Notes: a model not told the origin generated them from the letters alone. Positions 52,813-62,080 are shown, counted from the stretch's first letter. The stretch is DNA of 64,000 bases from Bacteroidota bacterium (GCA_016192075.1 JACPUU010000012.1:372001-436000); one strand, 5' to 3'. A program made the numbers and translations.

Positions 52813-53883
52813 ATGCGACAAAGTGTAGAGTCACTGACTGATCTTGCCGTTTTTTTTGGAGGGGCTTTTGCACTTTCGATCGTCATTAATTCATTTATAC
52901 TTCGTTTTGTTCGAACGCTTGGAATCCGCAATCAATCTGAAATGACAATCAGGTGGAGCAACCAGTCAAAACCTGCCGTTGGTGGTATCAGTTTCTACAT
53001 CTCGTACCTGATGGGGTTTATGTTTTATGCCATTCTTTTTGGCCAGCAGGATGTTTTTCAGAATTCAGAACTGCTTGGTCTTTTTATAACCATTACACTG
53101 GCTTTTTTGCTTGGCTTGTCAGATGATGCGTATGATACAAAACCACTGATAAAGCTCGGAATTCAGATTCTTTGCGGCGTTATACTGATTCTCACCGGCA
53201 GTGCGGTTGAGTTGTTTCAGGCAAACTGGATCAATAACCTGGTTACGGTTATATGGGTGGTGGGCATTATGAATTCAATCAACATGCTCGATAACATGGA
53301 TGGTATCACAACCATTGCTTCCATTTTTATCATTCTCACTATTATTGGTATTTCGGTTCCGTTTCACATGTTCAACAATGTTGAAATTTTTCTGCTCATC
53401 ACTGTTCTGGGGGCACTTTGCGGCTTTATGATTTTTAACTGGAACCCGTCCAAAATGTTTATGGGCGACACCGGTTCACAATTTTTAGGCATGTTCCTGG
53501 CTTTTTTCTCTATCAAATTTTTGTGGAACGCGGGCATTGATCAGGGCAATTATTCTGTTTTTTCAAATTTTACACTCGTACTGGTCGCGTTTTCGGTTCC
53601 ATTGATTGATACTACGTTTGTGACTGTGCGTCGTCTTTTGAAACGAGAAAAACCCTGGGTTGGCGGAAAAGATCACAGCACACACATGTTGTCTTACAAA
53701 GGGTTGTCTGACCGTCAGGTGGCCTGGGTTTTTATTGCGTTGGGTATGATTGCGCTGCTGCTGTCTCTCAACATTGCCAAGTATATTCCCAAAGACTCGT
53801 TGCTGCTGGTGAGCATGTGGTTTTATGTGGCACTGCTGCTGGTTATATTCTTCAGCTTTGCACGTTCAGCCCGCAAAAAATAA
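52813..53883 (+). CDS. Undecaprenyl-phosphate sugar-1-phosphate transferase (WecA/TagO/MraY family)
   Basis: A 356-residue polytopic protein with about ten membrane helices. The family motifs are GGISFYISYL, LLGLSDDAYDTKP (Asp pair), NSINMLDNMDGITT (catalytic region), FNWNPSKMFMGDTGSQFLG and GGKDHSTHML. It loads the first sugar phosphate onto undecaprenyl phosphate, starting the repeat unit. Only two bases separate it from rfbC, and it closes the operon. WecA- and TagO-like members cannot be separated here. Confidence 0.9.
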   Translation: MRQSVESLTDLAVFFGGAFALSIVINSFILRFVRTLGIRNQSEMTIRWSNQSKPAVGGISFYISYLMGFMFYAILFGQQDVFQNSELLGLFITITLAFLLGLSDDAYDTKPLIKLGIQILCGVILILTGSAVELFQANWINNLVTVIWVVGIMNSINMLDNMDGITTIASIFIILTIIGISVPFHMFNNVEIFLLITVLGALCGFMIFNWNPSKMFMGDTGSQFLGMFLAFFSIKFLWNAGIDQGNYSVFSNFTLVLVAFSVPLIDTTFVTVRRLLKREKPWVGGKDHSTHMLSYKGLSDRQVAWVFIALGMIALLLSLNIAKYIPKDSLLLVSMWFYVALLLVIFFSFARSARKK

Positions 53884-53984
53884 CCGGTATCGGGCCGGGC
53901 ACAAGCTGCTTTCATAACTTTCATACCCGTTTTGGAAACAAAACCTGACAGAATTCCTACCTTCATGGTTTCATTCAACGGACT

Positions 53985-56801
53985 ATGTCAAATTCACTTT
54001 CGCAGGAAGAATATATAGAGATTTATGGTGCCAAAGAGCACAACCTGAAGAACATTGATCTGAAGATACCACGCAACAAGCTGGTTGTGTTCACAGGGCT
54101 TAGCGGATCAGGAAAATCATCCCTTGCCTTTGATACCATTTTTGCTGAAGGGCAGCGTCGTTATCTTGAAACATTTTCGGCTTATGCGCGCCAGTTTCTG
54201 GGAGGGCTTGAGCGTCCGCATGTAGATGAAATACTTGGGCTGAGTCCTGTTATTTCAATTGAACAAAAAACAGTGAATCGCAGTCCGCGCTCTACAGTTG
54301 GCACCGTAACCGAGGTGTATGACTTTATGCGTTTGCTTTTTGCCCGTGTGTCAGATGCTTACTCTTACAACACCGGCGAAAAGATGGTTAAGTATACCGA
54401 TCAGCAGATTATTGAATTGATTCTCGAAACTTTTTCCAACAAAAAAATCATTGTACTGGCGCCAAAGGTAAAGGGCCGCAAAGGGCATTACCGTGAATTG
54501 TTCGAGCAGGTTCAGAAACTTGGATTTTCGAAAGTGCGCGTAGACGGTGAAATTCAGGATATCAAATCAGGCATGAAACTGGACCGCTACAAGATTCACG
54601 ATATTGAAATTGTAATTGACCGCATTCATGTAACCGATGAGCACCGTAACCGCGTTACTCAGGCGGTTCAATCTGCCTTAAAATATGGGCAGGATGTAAT
54701 GGCTGTTGTTAATCATGACACCAATGAACTGTCTCAATACAGTCGTTTTCTGATGTGCCCCACAACCGGTATTTCATACGCCGAGCCGGAACCAAATTTA
54801 TTTTCATTCAATTCACCCTATGGTGCTTGTCCAAAATGCAGTGGGCTGGGTGTTGTAGCCGAGGTAGACCTTGATAAAGTTATCCCTGACAAAAAGAAGA
54901 GTATCAAAAACGGTGCTTTTGAACCGCTTGGAAAATTATCCAATAACTGGATTTCAGCTAAACTTGAAGAAATACTGGCTGCTTACGGCCACTCCATTGC
55001 TGATCCAATCGAAAAAATTCCGGAAGAACTGATCTACAAAATGCTGTTTGGTTTTGAAGATGTGGTAGATGGTGAAGATGGTAAACGTGATTTGTCTTTT
55101 GAAGGAGTTACCAGTTTTCTGGCCCGGCATTATGAGGAAACGGATTCTCCCGCAGTGCGCAGGTGGGCTGAGAGTTTCATGAACAAAAAAGAATGTGATT
55201 CATGCCAGGGCACACGCCTGAAAAATGATGCCGGCTATTTTAAGATTGATGGAAAAAACATTGGAGAGCTGGCCCGGCTTGATTTGGCAAACCTGCAAAC
55301 CTGGTTTGAAAAATTACCTTCAAAGTTAACAGCCAAACAAAAAGCCATTGGTTCTGAAATTCTGAAAGAAATAAGTACACGCCTTCGTTTTTTGATAGAT
55401 GTAGGGCTGCATTACCTGAACCTGAACCGTGAATCAAAATCACTTTCAGGCGGTGAAGCGCAGCGCATAAGGCTGGCCACACAAATTGGGTCTGAGCTGG
55501 TGAATGTGTTGTATATTCTGGATGAACCAAGTATTGGTTTGCACCAGCGCGATAACCAACGGCTCATCACATCACTGAAAAAACTGAGAGATGGGGGCAA
55601 CTCGGTCATTGTTGTTGAACATGACAAAGAGATGATGGAGGAATCTGATTTCATTGTCGATATTGGTCCCAAAGCAGGTATTCATGGCGGCAACATTGTG
55701 CAGGCCTGCACGTTAAAAGAAGTGTTGGCCGGAGATAGTGTAACGGCAAAGTACCTGAGCGGAAAATTAAAAATTGAAATACCGAAAGTGCGCCGCAAGG
55801 GAAATGGAAAATTCCTGGAGCTGAAAGGCGCAACCGGAAACAACCTGAAAAATGTAGAGTTAAAAATTCCGCTGGGTGTTTTTACGTGCATCACGGGTGT
55901 TTCAGGGAGTGGAAAATCATCCCTGGTCAATCATACACTGTATCCCATTCTGAACGCTCACTTTTTTAATGGTGTCAAACGACCGTTGCCCTATAAATCC
56001 ATCAAAGGACTTGAGCACCTGGATAAAGTAATTGAAATTGATCAGTCACCGATTGGACGCACTCCACGTTCAAACCCGGCCACGTATACCGGTATTTTTG
56101 GAGAGATAAGGGAGCTTTATGCCATTACCAACGAAGCCAAAATTCGCGGCTATAAACCTGGAAGATTTAGTTTTAATGTGAGTGGTGGCCGTTGTGAAAC
56201 CTGCAAAGGGGGGGGACTTCGTTTAATTGAAATGAATTTTTTACCCGATGTGTATGTAGAATGTGAAGAATGCCAGGGCAAACGTTATAACCGTGAAACG
56301 CTGGAGGTTCGTTACAAGGGAAAAAACATCAACGACCTGCTTGAAATGACCATTGAAGATGCAGTAGAATTTTTTGACAGCATTCCAAAAATCAAACGCA
56401 AGGTAGAAACACTTAATTCAGTAGGGCTAGGCTACATTAAACTGGGGCAGCCTTCTACCACCATTTCCGGTGGTGAAGCGCAGCGCGTAAAACTGGCAAC
56501 TGAATTGTCTAAAAAAAGCACTGGTAAAACCATCTATATTCTGGATGAACCATCCACCGGTTTGCATTTTGATGATATCCGTATGTTGCTGAGCGTGCTT
56601 CAGCGCCTGGTAGATGAAGGCAATACCGTGGTGGTGATTGAACATAACCTGGACATTGTGAAGGTGGCTGATTATATAATTGATGTTGGTCCTGACGGCG
56701 GTGCAAACGGCGGCCAGATTGTTGGCACCGGCACACCGGAAGAGTTTGTCAAAAAATTCAAAACAGAGACTTCAAAATATCTTAAGAAAGAATTGTCGTA
56801 G
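53985..56801 (+). CDS. uvrA: Excinuclease ABC subunit A
   Basis: A 938-residue protein, full length for UvrA. N-terminal Walker A is [14 protein letters not shown] (about 38-51), and the insertion domain with [21 protein letters not shown] is present. The first zinc module is CPKCSGLG to CDSCQGTRL. The first signature is [13 protein letters not shown] with [12 protein letters not shown], the second Walker A is [14 protein letters not shown], the second zinc module is CETCKGGG and [10 protein letters not shown], and the second signature is [16 protein letters not shown] with [13 protein letters not shown]. It recognises DNA lesions for nucleotide excision repair. The final TCG-TAG codons form one arm of a 42-nt palindrome shared with the converging gene. 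A -33/-7-like pair (TTTTGG, TACCTTCA) precedes the gene. Confidence 0.97.
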   Translation: MSNSLSQEEYIEIYGAKEHNLKNIDLKIPRNKLVVFTGLSGSGKSSLAFDTIFAEGQRRYLETFSAYARQFLGGLERPHVDEILGLSPVISIEQKTVNRSPRSTVGTVTEVYDFMRLLFARVSDAYSYNTGEKMVKYTDQQIIELILETFSNKKIIVLAPKVKGRKGHYRELFEQVQKLGFSKVRVDGEIQDIKSGMKLDRYKIHDIEIVIDRIHVTDEHRNRVTQAVQSALKYGQDVMAVVNHDTNELSQYSRFLMCPTTGISYAEPEPNLFSFNSPYGACPKCSGLGVVAEVDLDKVIPDKKKSIKNGAFEPLGKLSNNWISAKLEEILAAYGHSIADPIEKIPEELIYKMLFGFEDVVDGEDGKRDLSFEGVTSFLARHYEETDSPAVRRWAESFMNKKECDSCQGTRLKNDAGYFKIDGKNIGELARLDLANLQTWFEKLPSKLTAKQKAIGSEILKEISTRLRFLIDVGLHYLNLNRESKSLSGGEAQRIRLATQIGSELVNVLYILDEPSIGLHQRDNQRLITSLKKLRDGGNSVIVVEHDKEMMEESDFIVDIGPKAGIHGGNIVQACTLKEVLAGDSVTAKYLSGKLKIEIPKVRRKGNGKFLELKGATGNNLKNVELKIPLGVFTCITGVSGSGKSSLVNHTLYPILNAHFFNGVKRPLPYKSIKGLEHLDKVIEIDQSPIGRTPRSNPATYTGIFGEIRELYAITNEAKIRGYKPGRFSFNVSGGRCETCKGGGLRLIEMNFLPDVYVECEECQGKRYNRETLEVRYKGKNINDLLEMTIEDAVEFFDSIPKIKRKVETLNSVGLGYIKLGQPSTTISGGEAQRVKLATELSKKSTGKTIYILDEPSTGLHFDDIRMLLSVLQRLVDEGNTVVVIEHNLDIVKVADYIIDVGPDGGANGGQIVGTGTPEEFVKKFKTETSKYLKKELS

Positions 56802-56836
56802 GTAGGTACAAGTCGCGACCTGTACCTACCTACGAC
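56795..56836. repeat. 42-nt palindromic (REP-like) element at two convergent gene ends
   Basis: GTCGTAGGTAGGTACA (56795-56810) pairs perfectly with TGTACCTACCTACGAC (56821-56836). The 10-nt centre AGTCGCGACC is itself nearly self-complementary, so the hairpin can extend. Each arm supplies the stop codon TAG of one gene: uvrA at 56799-56801 and the RluA-like fragment at 56830-56832. The form suggests a dispersed REP/BIME-type element that may also terminate transcription from both sides. Confidence 0.85.
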
Positions 56837-57594
56837 GACAACATAAACCCCAAAATAGGTTTGCATTTATCGTTACATGCCGGGTAAAATTCTTTGTGTT
56901 TCCTGATTTGTGAACGGGGAGACTGTCCCCACCAGAATTCAGCAATAGCAAGTGGTTTCAGGTTTTGTCTGAAGGCGTAATTCAGCAATTTCGGCGCAGC
57001 ACATTCACCCGCTGCTGCAGGTGGATTCAGGTGTTTTGTTTTAGCAAAAATCAGGCGCAATGGTTGCGATTCTTTTTGATGATTCAGAAATTGATACTGA
57101 TCAAAAAGCTGGTTCTGCAGTGAAATGGATTTGTTTTTACGCAACGTTTTTAACTGTTCAATTTTGTCCAGGTAATTTTCTTCTTTTGTTTCTTTCAACA
57201 GGGCAATTTGTTTACCAAACACGGTGAGTTCGGTCATTCCCCGGTTAATGAAATAATCGTCACTGGAATCGTCAAAGACAGATGGAACAAAGGCCGGGTG
57301 TGGGTTTTCATCAGCCAGTTTACCTGAAAAGGCAGACAAGTAACCGAGTTTATGCACACTATTTAAAACCACCAGAACGCCAAACATTTTTCCCTTTACC
57401 GGGCCTTGTTTTGTATCACCTGTTCCAAAATTATGGGTCCAGTCTGCATCGTTTTTTGTCAGAAATTCCTGCAGTTCACGGGCAGCAATACGGCAAATTT
57501 CAGGTGTGGTCAGCGCAAACGGATCATTGAGCTGATCAGGGATTAAAGCAGGATCGATGGAAGCATTAAAAAGCGTAAAGCAAGGCTCATTCAT
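56830..57594 (-). CDS. RluA-family pseudouridine synthase, N-terminal domain only (truncated)
   Basis: A 254-residue protein matching the N-terminal extension of the long (about 550-residue) RluA-type pseudouridine synthases. Its phrases are WTHNFGTGDTKQGPVKGKMFGVLVVL, LGYLSAFSGKLADENPHPAFVPSVFD, and AEFWWGQSPRSQIRKHKEFYPACNDKCKPILGFML. In full-length relatives, as I recall them, this last block runs on into the catalytic domain carrying the HRLD-type aspartate. Here the frame stops two codons after GFML, inside the 42-nt palindrome. No remainder of the gene follows, only uvrA. The gene is therefore probably truncated or is a surviving stand-alone domain. Enzymatic activity is not expected. 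Confidence 0.7.
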   Translation of the reverse strand: MNEPCFTLFNASIDPALIPDQLNDPFALTTPEICRIAARELQEFLTKNDADWTHNFGTGDTKQGPVKGKMFGVLVVLNSVHKLGYLSAFSGKLADENPHPAFVPSVFDDSSDDYFINRGMTELTVFGKQIALLKETKEENYLDKIEQLKTLRKNKSISLQNQLFDQYQFLNHQKESQPLRLIFAKTKHLNPPAAAGECAAPKLLNYAFRQNLKPLAIAEFWWGQSPRSQIRKHKEFYPACNDKCKPILGFMLSS

Positions 57595-58003
57595 GATTCT
57601 CAGTACGAATCAATTTTGCCTGGTTGGTGTTTAAAATTCTGGACGGATAAATGACCAGGTAAACAATACATCCGAAGACAGGCAAGGCAGAAATGGCATG
57701 AAACAAAAAGTGCTCAGGCTCTTCCGTAAATTGAAAAATGGCATTAAACAAAAATCCGCCAAACAGAACAAAAGCAAAAATCCAGGATTGTGTTTTTTTG
57801 GTGAATTTATCACGGGCGGCAAAAATACTCGCCACAAGTACTATAAGATAAAGCCCAACGGGAATGATATTGAGTGCCTCCGGTTGAATCCACAATTCGT
57901 GCAGCCAGAGTTCAATCATCGAAATCTGCAAGTGGAATGACACAAAATGAACGGCCAGGTAACTTACGTTTAAAAAAATCAGGATGAAATTTTTTTGACT
58001 CAC
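57587..58003 (-). CDS. Small integral membrane protein
   Basis: A 138-residue protein starting with GTG. Four membrane helices are predicted (about 6-27, 44-63, 72-92 and 98-118). Charged loops include AARDKFTKKTQSW and EEPEHFLFHAI. The sequence resembles small hypothetical membrane proteins from Bacteroidota, but I cannot assign a function. It overlaps the truncated RluA-like gene by 8 bp and lies nine bases after the methyltransferase gene, so all three are likely co-transcribed. Confidence 0.65.
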   Translation of the reverse strand: MSQKNFILIFLNVSYLAVHFVSFHLQISMIELWLHELWIQPEALNIIPVGLYLIVLVASIFAARDKFTKKTQSWIFAFVLFGGFLFNAIFQFTEEPEHFLFHAISALPVFGCIVYLVIYPSRILNTNQAKLIRTENHE

Positions 58004-58012
58004 AGGCTTGGT

Positions 58013-58582
58013 TTACTTGGTGCCTGTATAAATAAATGCCGGTGGCAGGTTGATGGTGGTAAATGAAATTTTCATTTTTGGAAAACACATTTTGATCAGG
58101 CGTTTGGATGCAAGTGAATATTGGTACTGAACATAAACACCACCGCATTTAAGCGCTTCGTATGACTTAACCAGAATTTTCTTTTTAGTCTGATCCGGAA
58201 TAACGGCCAGCGGGAGCGACGACAGAATGGCATCGACATGCGTTACGCCATGTTGTTTTAAAATCACATCCAGCTGATCAGCACTTTGGTTTAAAAGAAT
58301 TACCCGTGGATCCTGAATTTTATCTTTAAGTAATTCAAAGAAATTATCGTTGAGTTCAATGACAAAAATTTTGGCATCGGCATTGGCCCGTTTCAGTATT
58401 TCAGTAGTAAAAACACCGGTTCCGGGACCTAATTCCACAATGTTCTTAGCTGATTTGAAGTCAATTTTGTCGCACATTTTTTTGACCAGGAAACGCGAAC
58501 TGGGGGCAACCGCTCCAACTTGTCTCCGTTCCTTGAAAAAGGTACTTAGAAATTTACGGCTATGTGCATTTTGTTTACTCAC
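58013..58582 (-). CDS. SAM-dependent methyltransferase (phospholipid N-methyltransferase-like)
   Basis: Start taken at GTG 58582, overlapping the dihydroorotase-like stop by 8 bp; the frame runs on to 58720 without support. The 189 residues begin FLSTFFKERRQVGAVAPSSRFLVKKMC, the entry segment typical of PmtA/KsgA-like enzymes. The SAM-binding motif I is VELGPGTGVFTTEIL, with VIELNDNFFELL as motif II and DAILSSLPLAVIP as motif IV. These features favour a phospholipid or small-molecule N-methyltransferase. The rRNA dimethylase KsgA would have a larger C-terminal domain. Product identity is tentative. Confidence 0.75.
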   Translation of the reverse strand: MSKQNAHSRKFLSTFFKERRQVGAVAPSSRFLVKKMCDKIDFKSAKNIVELGPGTGVFTTEILKRANADAKIFVIELNDNFFELLKDKIQDPRVILLNQSADQLDVILKQHGVTHVDAILSSLPLAVIPDQTKKKILVKSYEALKCGGVYVQYQYSLASKRLIKMCFPKMKISFTTINLPPAFIYTGTK

Positions 58583-59843
58583 CTTTTTCTGCAATTGAAA
58601 GAATACCCTTGTTAATGATACCAATAACCCCGCCGGTAAGCGTTTTACCAAACAAAGGGCTGTTGGCTGCTTTTGATTCGTTGTTCTGGCGGGTAAAAAC
58701 CCAGTTGGTAGTAGGATCAAACAGGGTCATGTTAGCCGGTTTACCTACTGAAATGGAAGCGTCTCCGATATTAAATACCCGGCGTGGATTGCGTGAAATA
58801 AAGTTGATTTTCTCATCCAGTGAAAAATCACTGATCCCGTTCAGGGAAGCGAATAAAATTTGCGTTCCAATGGCTCCAAAGGCGGCATGATCAAATTCTA
58901 CTTCTTTATTTTCAACATCTTCAGGGTTGTGATCAGAGCAAACAAAATCAAGCGTTCCGTCTTTAAGTCCGGCCAGCAGCGCTTTTTGATCTTCAGCTGC
59001 GCGCAGCGGTGGTAAAAATTTGAAATTGGAATCAAATCCAAGCACGTCATTTTCAGTAAAAAGCAGGTTGTGAACATAACAGTCTGCCGTTACATGTAGC
59101 CCTTGTTTTTTTGCCGCGCGAATCAAATCAACTGACTCTTTGGTTGAAACACCAGTAATGTGAAGCCTTGATCCGGTATAGTCCAGAATACTCAAATCAC
59201 GTTGAACAATGGTATATTCTGCCAGGGCCGGAATTGATTTCAGACCGGTAAGTATGCTGACTTTACCTTCATGCACCATGCCTTTTCCAAAAATGGAAGC
59301 GTCATATGGAAAACTTACGACCAGGCCGTTAAAATTTTTAGCATACAGTAATGCGCGGTACATAATGCCGCCTGAAACCTGTTTTTCAGCATCAGTAAAT
59401 GCAATGGCGCCGGCTTGTGTCATGTCATACATTTCAGACAAAACCGAACCTGCGAGCTGATCCGTGAGTGAGCCGTACGGATGAACCTGAACAGCTGAAA
59501 ACTGTGCTTTGCTGATAAGGTATTCAACCTGCGCTTTGTTAGATACTTTGGGGTTTGTGTCAGGGCTTACAGCAACAGCGGTCATACCACCAGCCTCAGC
59601 CAGTTTAAGACCTGACAACAAATCTTCTTTATGCTCGTATCCCGGGTCACAAAAATTAACTTTGGCATCAAACCAACCCGGTGAAACGTGCAGGTTTTTG
59701 ATTGAAATCTCTTTGTCTGCCTTATCGGTTAAACCGGTGCCAATGTTTGCAATGACGCCGTTTTCAATAAAAATGTCACACACTTTCTGGTGAAACTCGT
59801 TCCCCGGTGAAACAACTTTGGCAGACCTGATCAGAATTTTCAT
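58575..59843 (-). CDS. pyrC: Dihydroorotase-like protein lacking the HxH metal site
   Basis: Start taken at ATG 59843 (MKILIRSAKVVSPG), 422 residues. The fold is amidohydrolase type: VSPGWFDAKVNFCDPGYEHKEDLLSGLKLAEAGGMTAVAVSPDTNP, GSRLHITGVSTKESVDLI, TADCYVHNLLF and DFVCSDHNPED. In active dihydroorotases the first strand ends DxHxH; here the corresponding position reads DAKVN, so both histidines are missing. That is known for a non-catalytic dihydroorotase group, including Bacteroidota members and the PyrC'-type partner of aspartate transcarbamoylase. An active paralogue may exist elsewhere. It overlaps the methyltransferase gene by 8 bp. Confidence 0.85.
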   Translation of the reverse strand: MKILIRSAKVVSPGNEFHQKVCDIFIENGVIANIGTGLTDKADKEISIKNLHVSPGWFDAKVNFCDPGYEHKEDLLSGLKLAEAGGMTAVAVSPDTNPKVSNKAQVEYLISKAQFSAVQVHPYGSLTDQLAGSVLSEMYDMTQAGAIAFTDAEKQVSGGIMYRALLYAKNFNGLVVSFPYDASIFGKGMVHEGKVSILTGLKSIPALAEYTIVQRDLSILDYTGSRLHITGVSTKESVDLIRAAKKQGLHVTADCYVHNLLFTENDVLGFDSNFKFLPPLRAAEDQKALLAGLKDGTLDFVCSDHNPEDVENKEVEFDHAAFGAIGTQILFASLNGISDFSLDEKINFISRNPRRVFNIGDASISVGKPANMTLFDPTTNWVFTRQNNESKAANSPLFGKTLTGGVIGIINKGILSIAEKGE

Positions 59844-59872
59844 TAAACCGATTGAATGGTTGGACAAAAGTA

Positions 59873-61912
59873 CTAAGACTTCCACAATTTCAACAATAAG
59901 ATTTCAACAGCTATGAACAGAATGCTCAAAATAAGGCACCAGCGCCAGTATTCGCGGGCTTTTAACTGACTAATTTCCAAAGCACCGGCTTCAGAAACCG
60001 AGAGTGATTGCGCATTTTCCCAGCCGGCCTGCGCAAACAGGGCAGGTATTTCGTCAGGGCTGTAGCAGGTAATGTCTGACTCAAAACGGTTGTAATTTAG
60101 CGCCAGTATATCATTCCACACGTTATTGTCGGTTAGTTGATAAAATCCTGATTCATAAATTTCATCCTGAATCTGGTTAAACGACAACATGCGCGAATTG
60201 CCGGTGTTAATCACCAGCGGAATAAAATCAACCTGCAGTTTTTCATTTTTCAGGTGAACGGGGTTCTTTTCATCAATGCTCTTATTAAAGGCCAGGTTTT
60301 GCATATCACCAATGGTCATTGAAAGCGGCTTTTGAAACGATGCTGTTTCAGCAATCCGCAAAAAGGTGGCGGCAAACAAGGCATGATTCTGAAAGCTGGT
60401 AAAAGCAATGTCAAGCGGAGAAGCCATTAATACAACGCGTCCGTTTGAGCGGCTGCCGTAGACCATATACGGGCGGCTGGCATTAAACCCAAACAACGTA
60501 ATAAAGTTTTGTGTACTTTGAACGGACAGGGAATAGGCTTTGCTTACTTCAGGAAATTTATAGCTGGACGGTGTACTTTCAAAAACACCATAATACAATG
60601 GGTCTTCAGCATTAAAATAAGACAATTCACCACTTGCGCTCAGGGTACTGAGAGCCGGAAAATCATAACTGTTTAAAACGGTATTCCAGCTTTGTTCATC
60701 AGCCTCTGTACCGGGAATAAGAACCACCGTAGCACCGTCTTTTAACGCCTGCTGTATCAGATCGTTGACGCCACCCGGAATTTTGTCTACGTTTTGGAAA
60801 ACAATCAATTCCTTGTTTTTAAACTGGTCCTGGGTTAAAGCATCAATAGTGGTGCTTTCATAGTGATAGTAGGGGTCAAGGCCATAAAGTTGTTCCAGGT
60901 TTCGGGCTGTTTTTGCAGAGTTTTTTACCAGCAGTATTTCTACATGATCTTTAATTTCATAGGTAAAAAAATACTCGTCATCAAAATAAAGCTGGCTGGT
61001 AGCAACAGCAATGCTGCCTGATTTTATACCTGCTGTACGATCAGTAAAATTGATGGATGAAATGGTACTTGAATTTGCGTCAACTGTAACGCGTTTGGGG
61101 GCAGGCTGGCTGTCATCAATTTTCAATGAAACAGTAAGGTCCTGCTGGGCCATATCACTTTGATTGCGAACTCTGAAAAAGATGTCTACAGGTGCATTGA
61201 TGCGGTGAACCGGCGTTTCAAACCAGACACTGTCAATGTAAATATTTTCTGTTTGCTGACTCACCGGCTGATAGAAAAAACAAGGCACTTCAGCACGCTT
61301 AAATTCATCCAGTGCCGTGGTTGATTTTTGAAAATCACTGAAAATAAAAATACGGTTGTTTGATTTTTGTTCTATGCCGGTAACCAGATCTATCTGGGCG
61401 TTCAGTACAGTACTGAGGCTGGTTGACCGCGGTGAAAAATCAATTTTTTTGATGGTTTCAATAATGTCGTCGGGTGAATAAAACCGAAATTGGTTTGAAT
61501 GAAGGTCACTGGTAAAAAGTGCTACTTTCTCATTTTTTTCAAATGATCTCACCAGTTCAATTGCCTGATTTTTGGACTCGTTAAGCAGGTTGCCGTCTTT
61601 GCCTGAAGCCTGCATGCTGAAAGAGTTGTCAATGTAAATTAAGCTTGTGTTTTCAATATTCTGCTGATCACCGGTTGGAATAAATGGCTGTGCAAAAGCT
61701 AAAACCAGGAATAGAATTGCCAGTATCCGGCTGATAAGTACAAGCAGGTGTTTTAGTTTCAAACCTGAGCGGGAATCTTCAGTCACCTCTTTCAGAAACT
61801 TAACCCGTGAAAAATAAATGGTTTTGTATCGTCTGAAATTGAACAGGTGAATGATGATTGGAACAGCAATCAGCAAAGAGGCCCACAAAAATTCAGGATT
61901 GACAAACTTCAT
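59873..61912 (-). CDS. BatA/vWA-type membrane protein
   Basis: A 679-residue protein. The N-terminal BatA domain has two membrane helices (about 10-26 and 58-76) with MKFVNPEFLWASLLIAVPIIIHLFNFRRYKTIYFSRVKFLKEV. A von Willebrand A-like domain with YIDNSFSMQ (metal-site DxSxS variant, residues about 93-101) follows, then a large periplasmic part and a C-terminal membrane helix (YWRWCLILSILFIAVEILLL). Proteins of this shape are found across Bacteroidota as BatA-like aerotolerance or assembly factors of unknown role. It lies 29 nt upstream of the dihydroorotase gene. A near-match -7 element (CATATTTG on the reverse strand, 61917-61924) lies immediately before the ATG. Confidence 0.85.
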   Translation of the reverse strand: MKFVNPEFLWASLLIAVPIIIHLFNFRRYKTIYFSRVKFLKEVTEDSRSGLKLKHLLVLISRILAILFLVLAFAQPFIPTGDQQNIENTSLIYIDNSFSMQASGKDGNLLNESKNQAIELVRSFEKNEKVALFTSDLHSNQFRFYSPDDIIETIKKIDFSPRSTSLSTVLNAQIDLVTGIEQKSNNRIFIFSDFQKSTTALDEFKRAEVPCFFYQPVSQQTENIYIDSVWFETPVHRINAPVDIFFRVRNQSDMAQQDLTVSLKIDDSQPAPKRVTVDANSSTISSINFTDRTAGIKSGSIAVATSQLYFDDEYFFTYEIKDHVEILLVKNSAKTARNLEQLYGLDPYYHYESTTIDALTQDQFKNKELIVFQNVDKIPGGVNDLIQQALKDGATVVLIPGTEADEQSWNTVLNSYDFPALSTLSASGELSYFNAEDPLYYGVFESTPSSYKFPEVSKAYSLSVQSTQNFITLFGFNASRPYMVYGSRSNGRVVLMASPLDIAFTSFQNHALFAATFLRIAETASFQKPLSMTIGDMQNLAFNKSIDEKNPVHLKNEKLQVDFIPLVINTGNSRMLSFNQIQDEIYESGFYQLTDNNVWNDILALNYNRFESDITCYSPDEIPALFAQAGWENAQSLSVSEAGALEISQLKAREYWRWCLILSILFIAVEILLLKLWKS

Positions 61913-61928
61913 ATTACAAATATGGCAA

Positions 61929-62080
61929 AATTGAAGGAGTTAAACGTACGGATTCTGGAATTAGTAAAAGGATTTAGGATCTAGCTCATAGGAATTAGTA
62001 AAATGAATCAGGATTTAGGTCATGGGAATTAGCGTATGCATATATCCCACTAACTCCTAAATCCTATCTCCTAACTCCTT
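61929..62080. repeat. Degenerate GGAATTAG/GGATTTAG repeat cluster with inverted arms
   Basis: Short degenerate units (GGAATTAG, GGATTTAGG) recur on the plus strand between 61956 and 62031. Their complements (CTAACTCC, CCTAAATCC) follow between 62050 and 62078. The best inverted pair is AGGATTTAGG (62010-62019) with CCTAAATCCT (62056-62065). The stop codon of the TIGR02757 gene (62064-62066) is inside this cluster. Confidence 0.75.

Noticed and set aside
58583-58720. 46-residue extension of the methyltransferase
   Set aside because: It is antisense-like overlap with the dihydroorotase-like gene in another frame; GTG 58582 is the family-like start.
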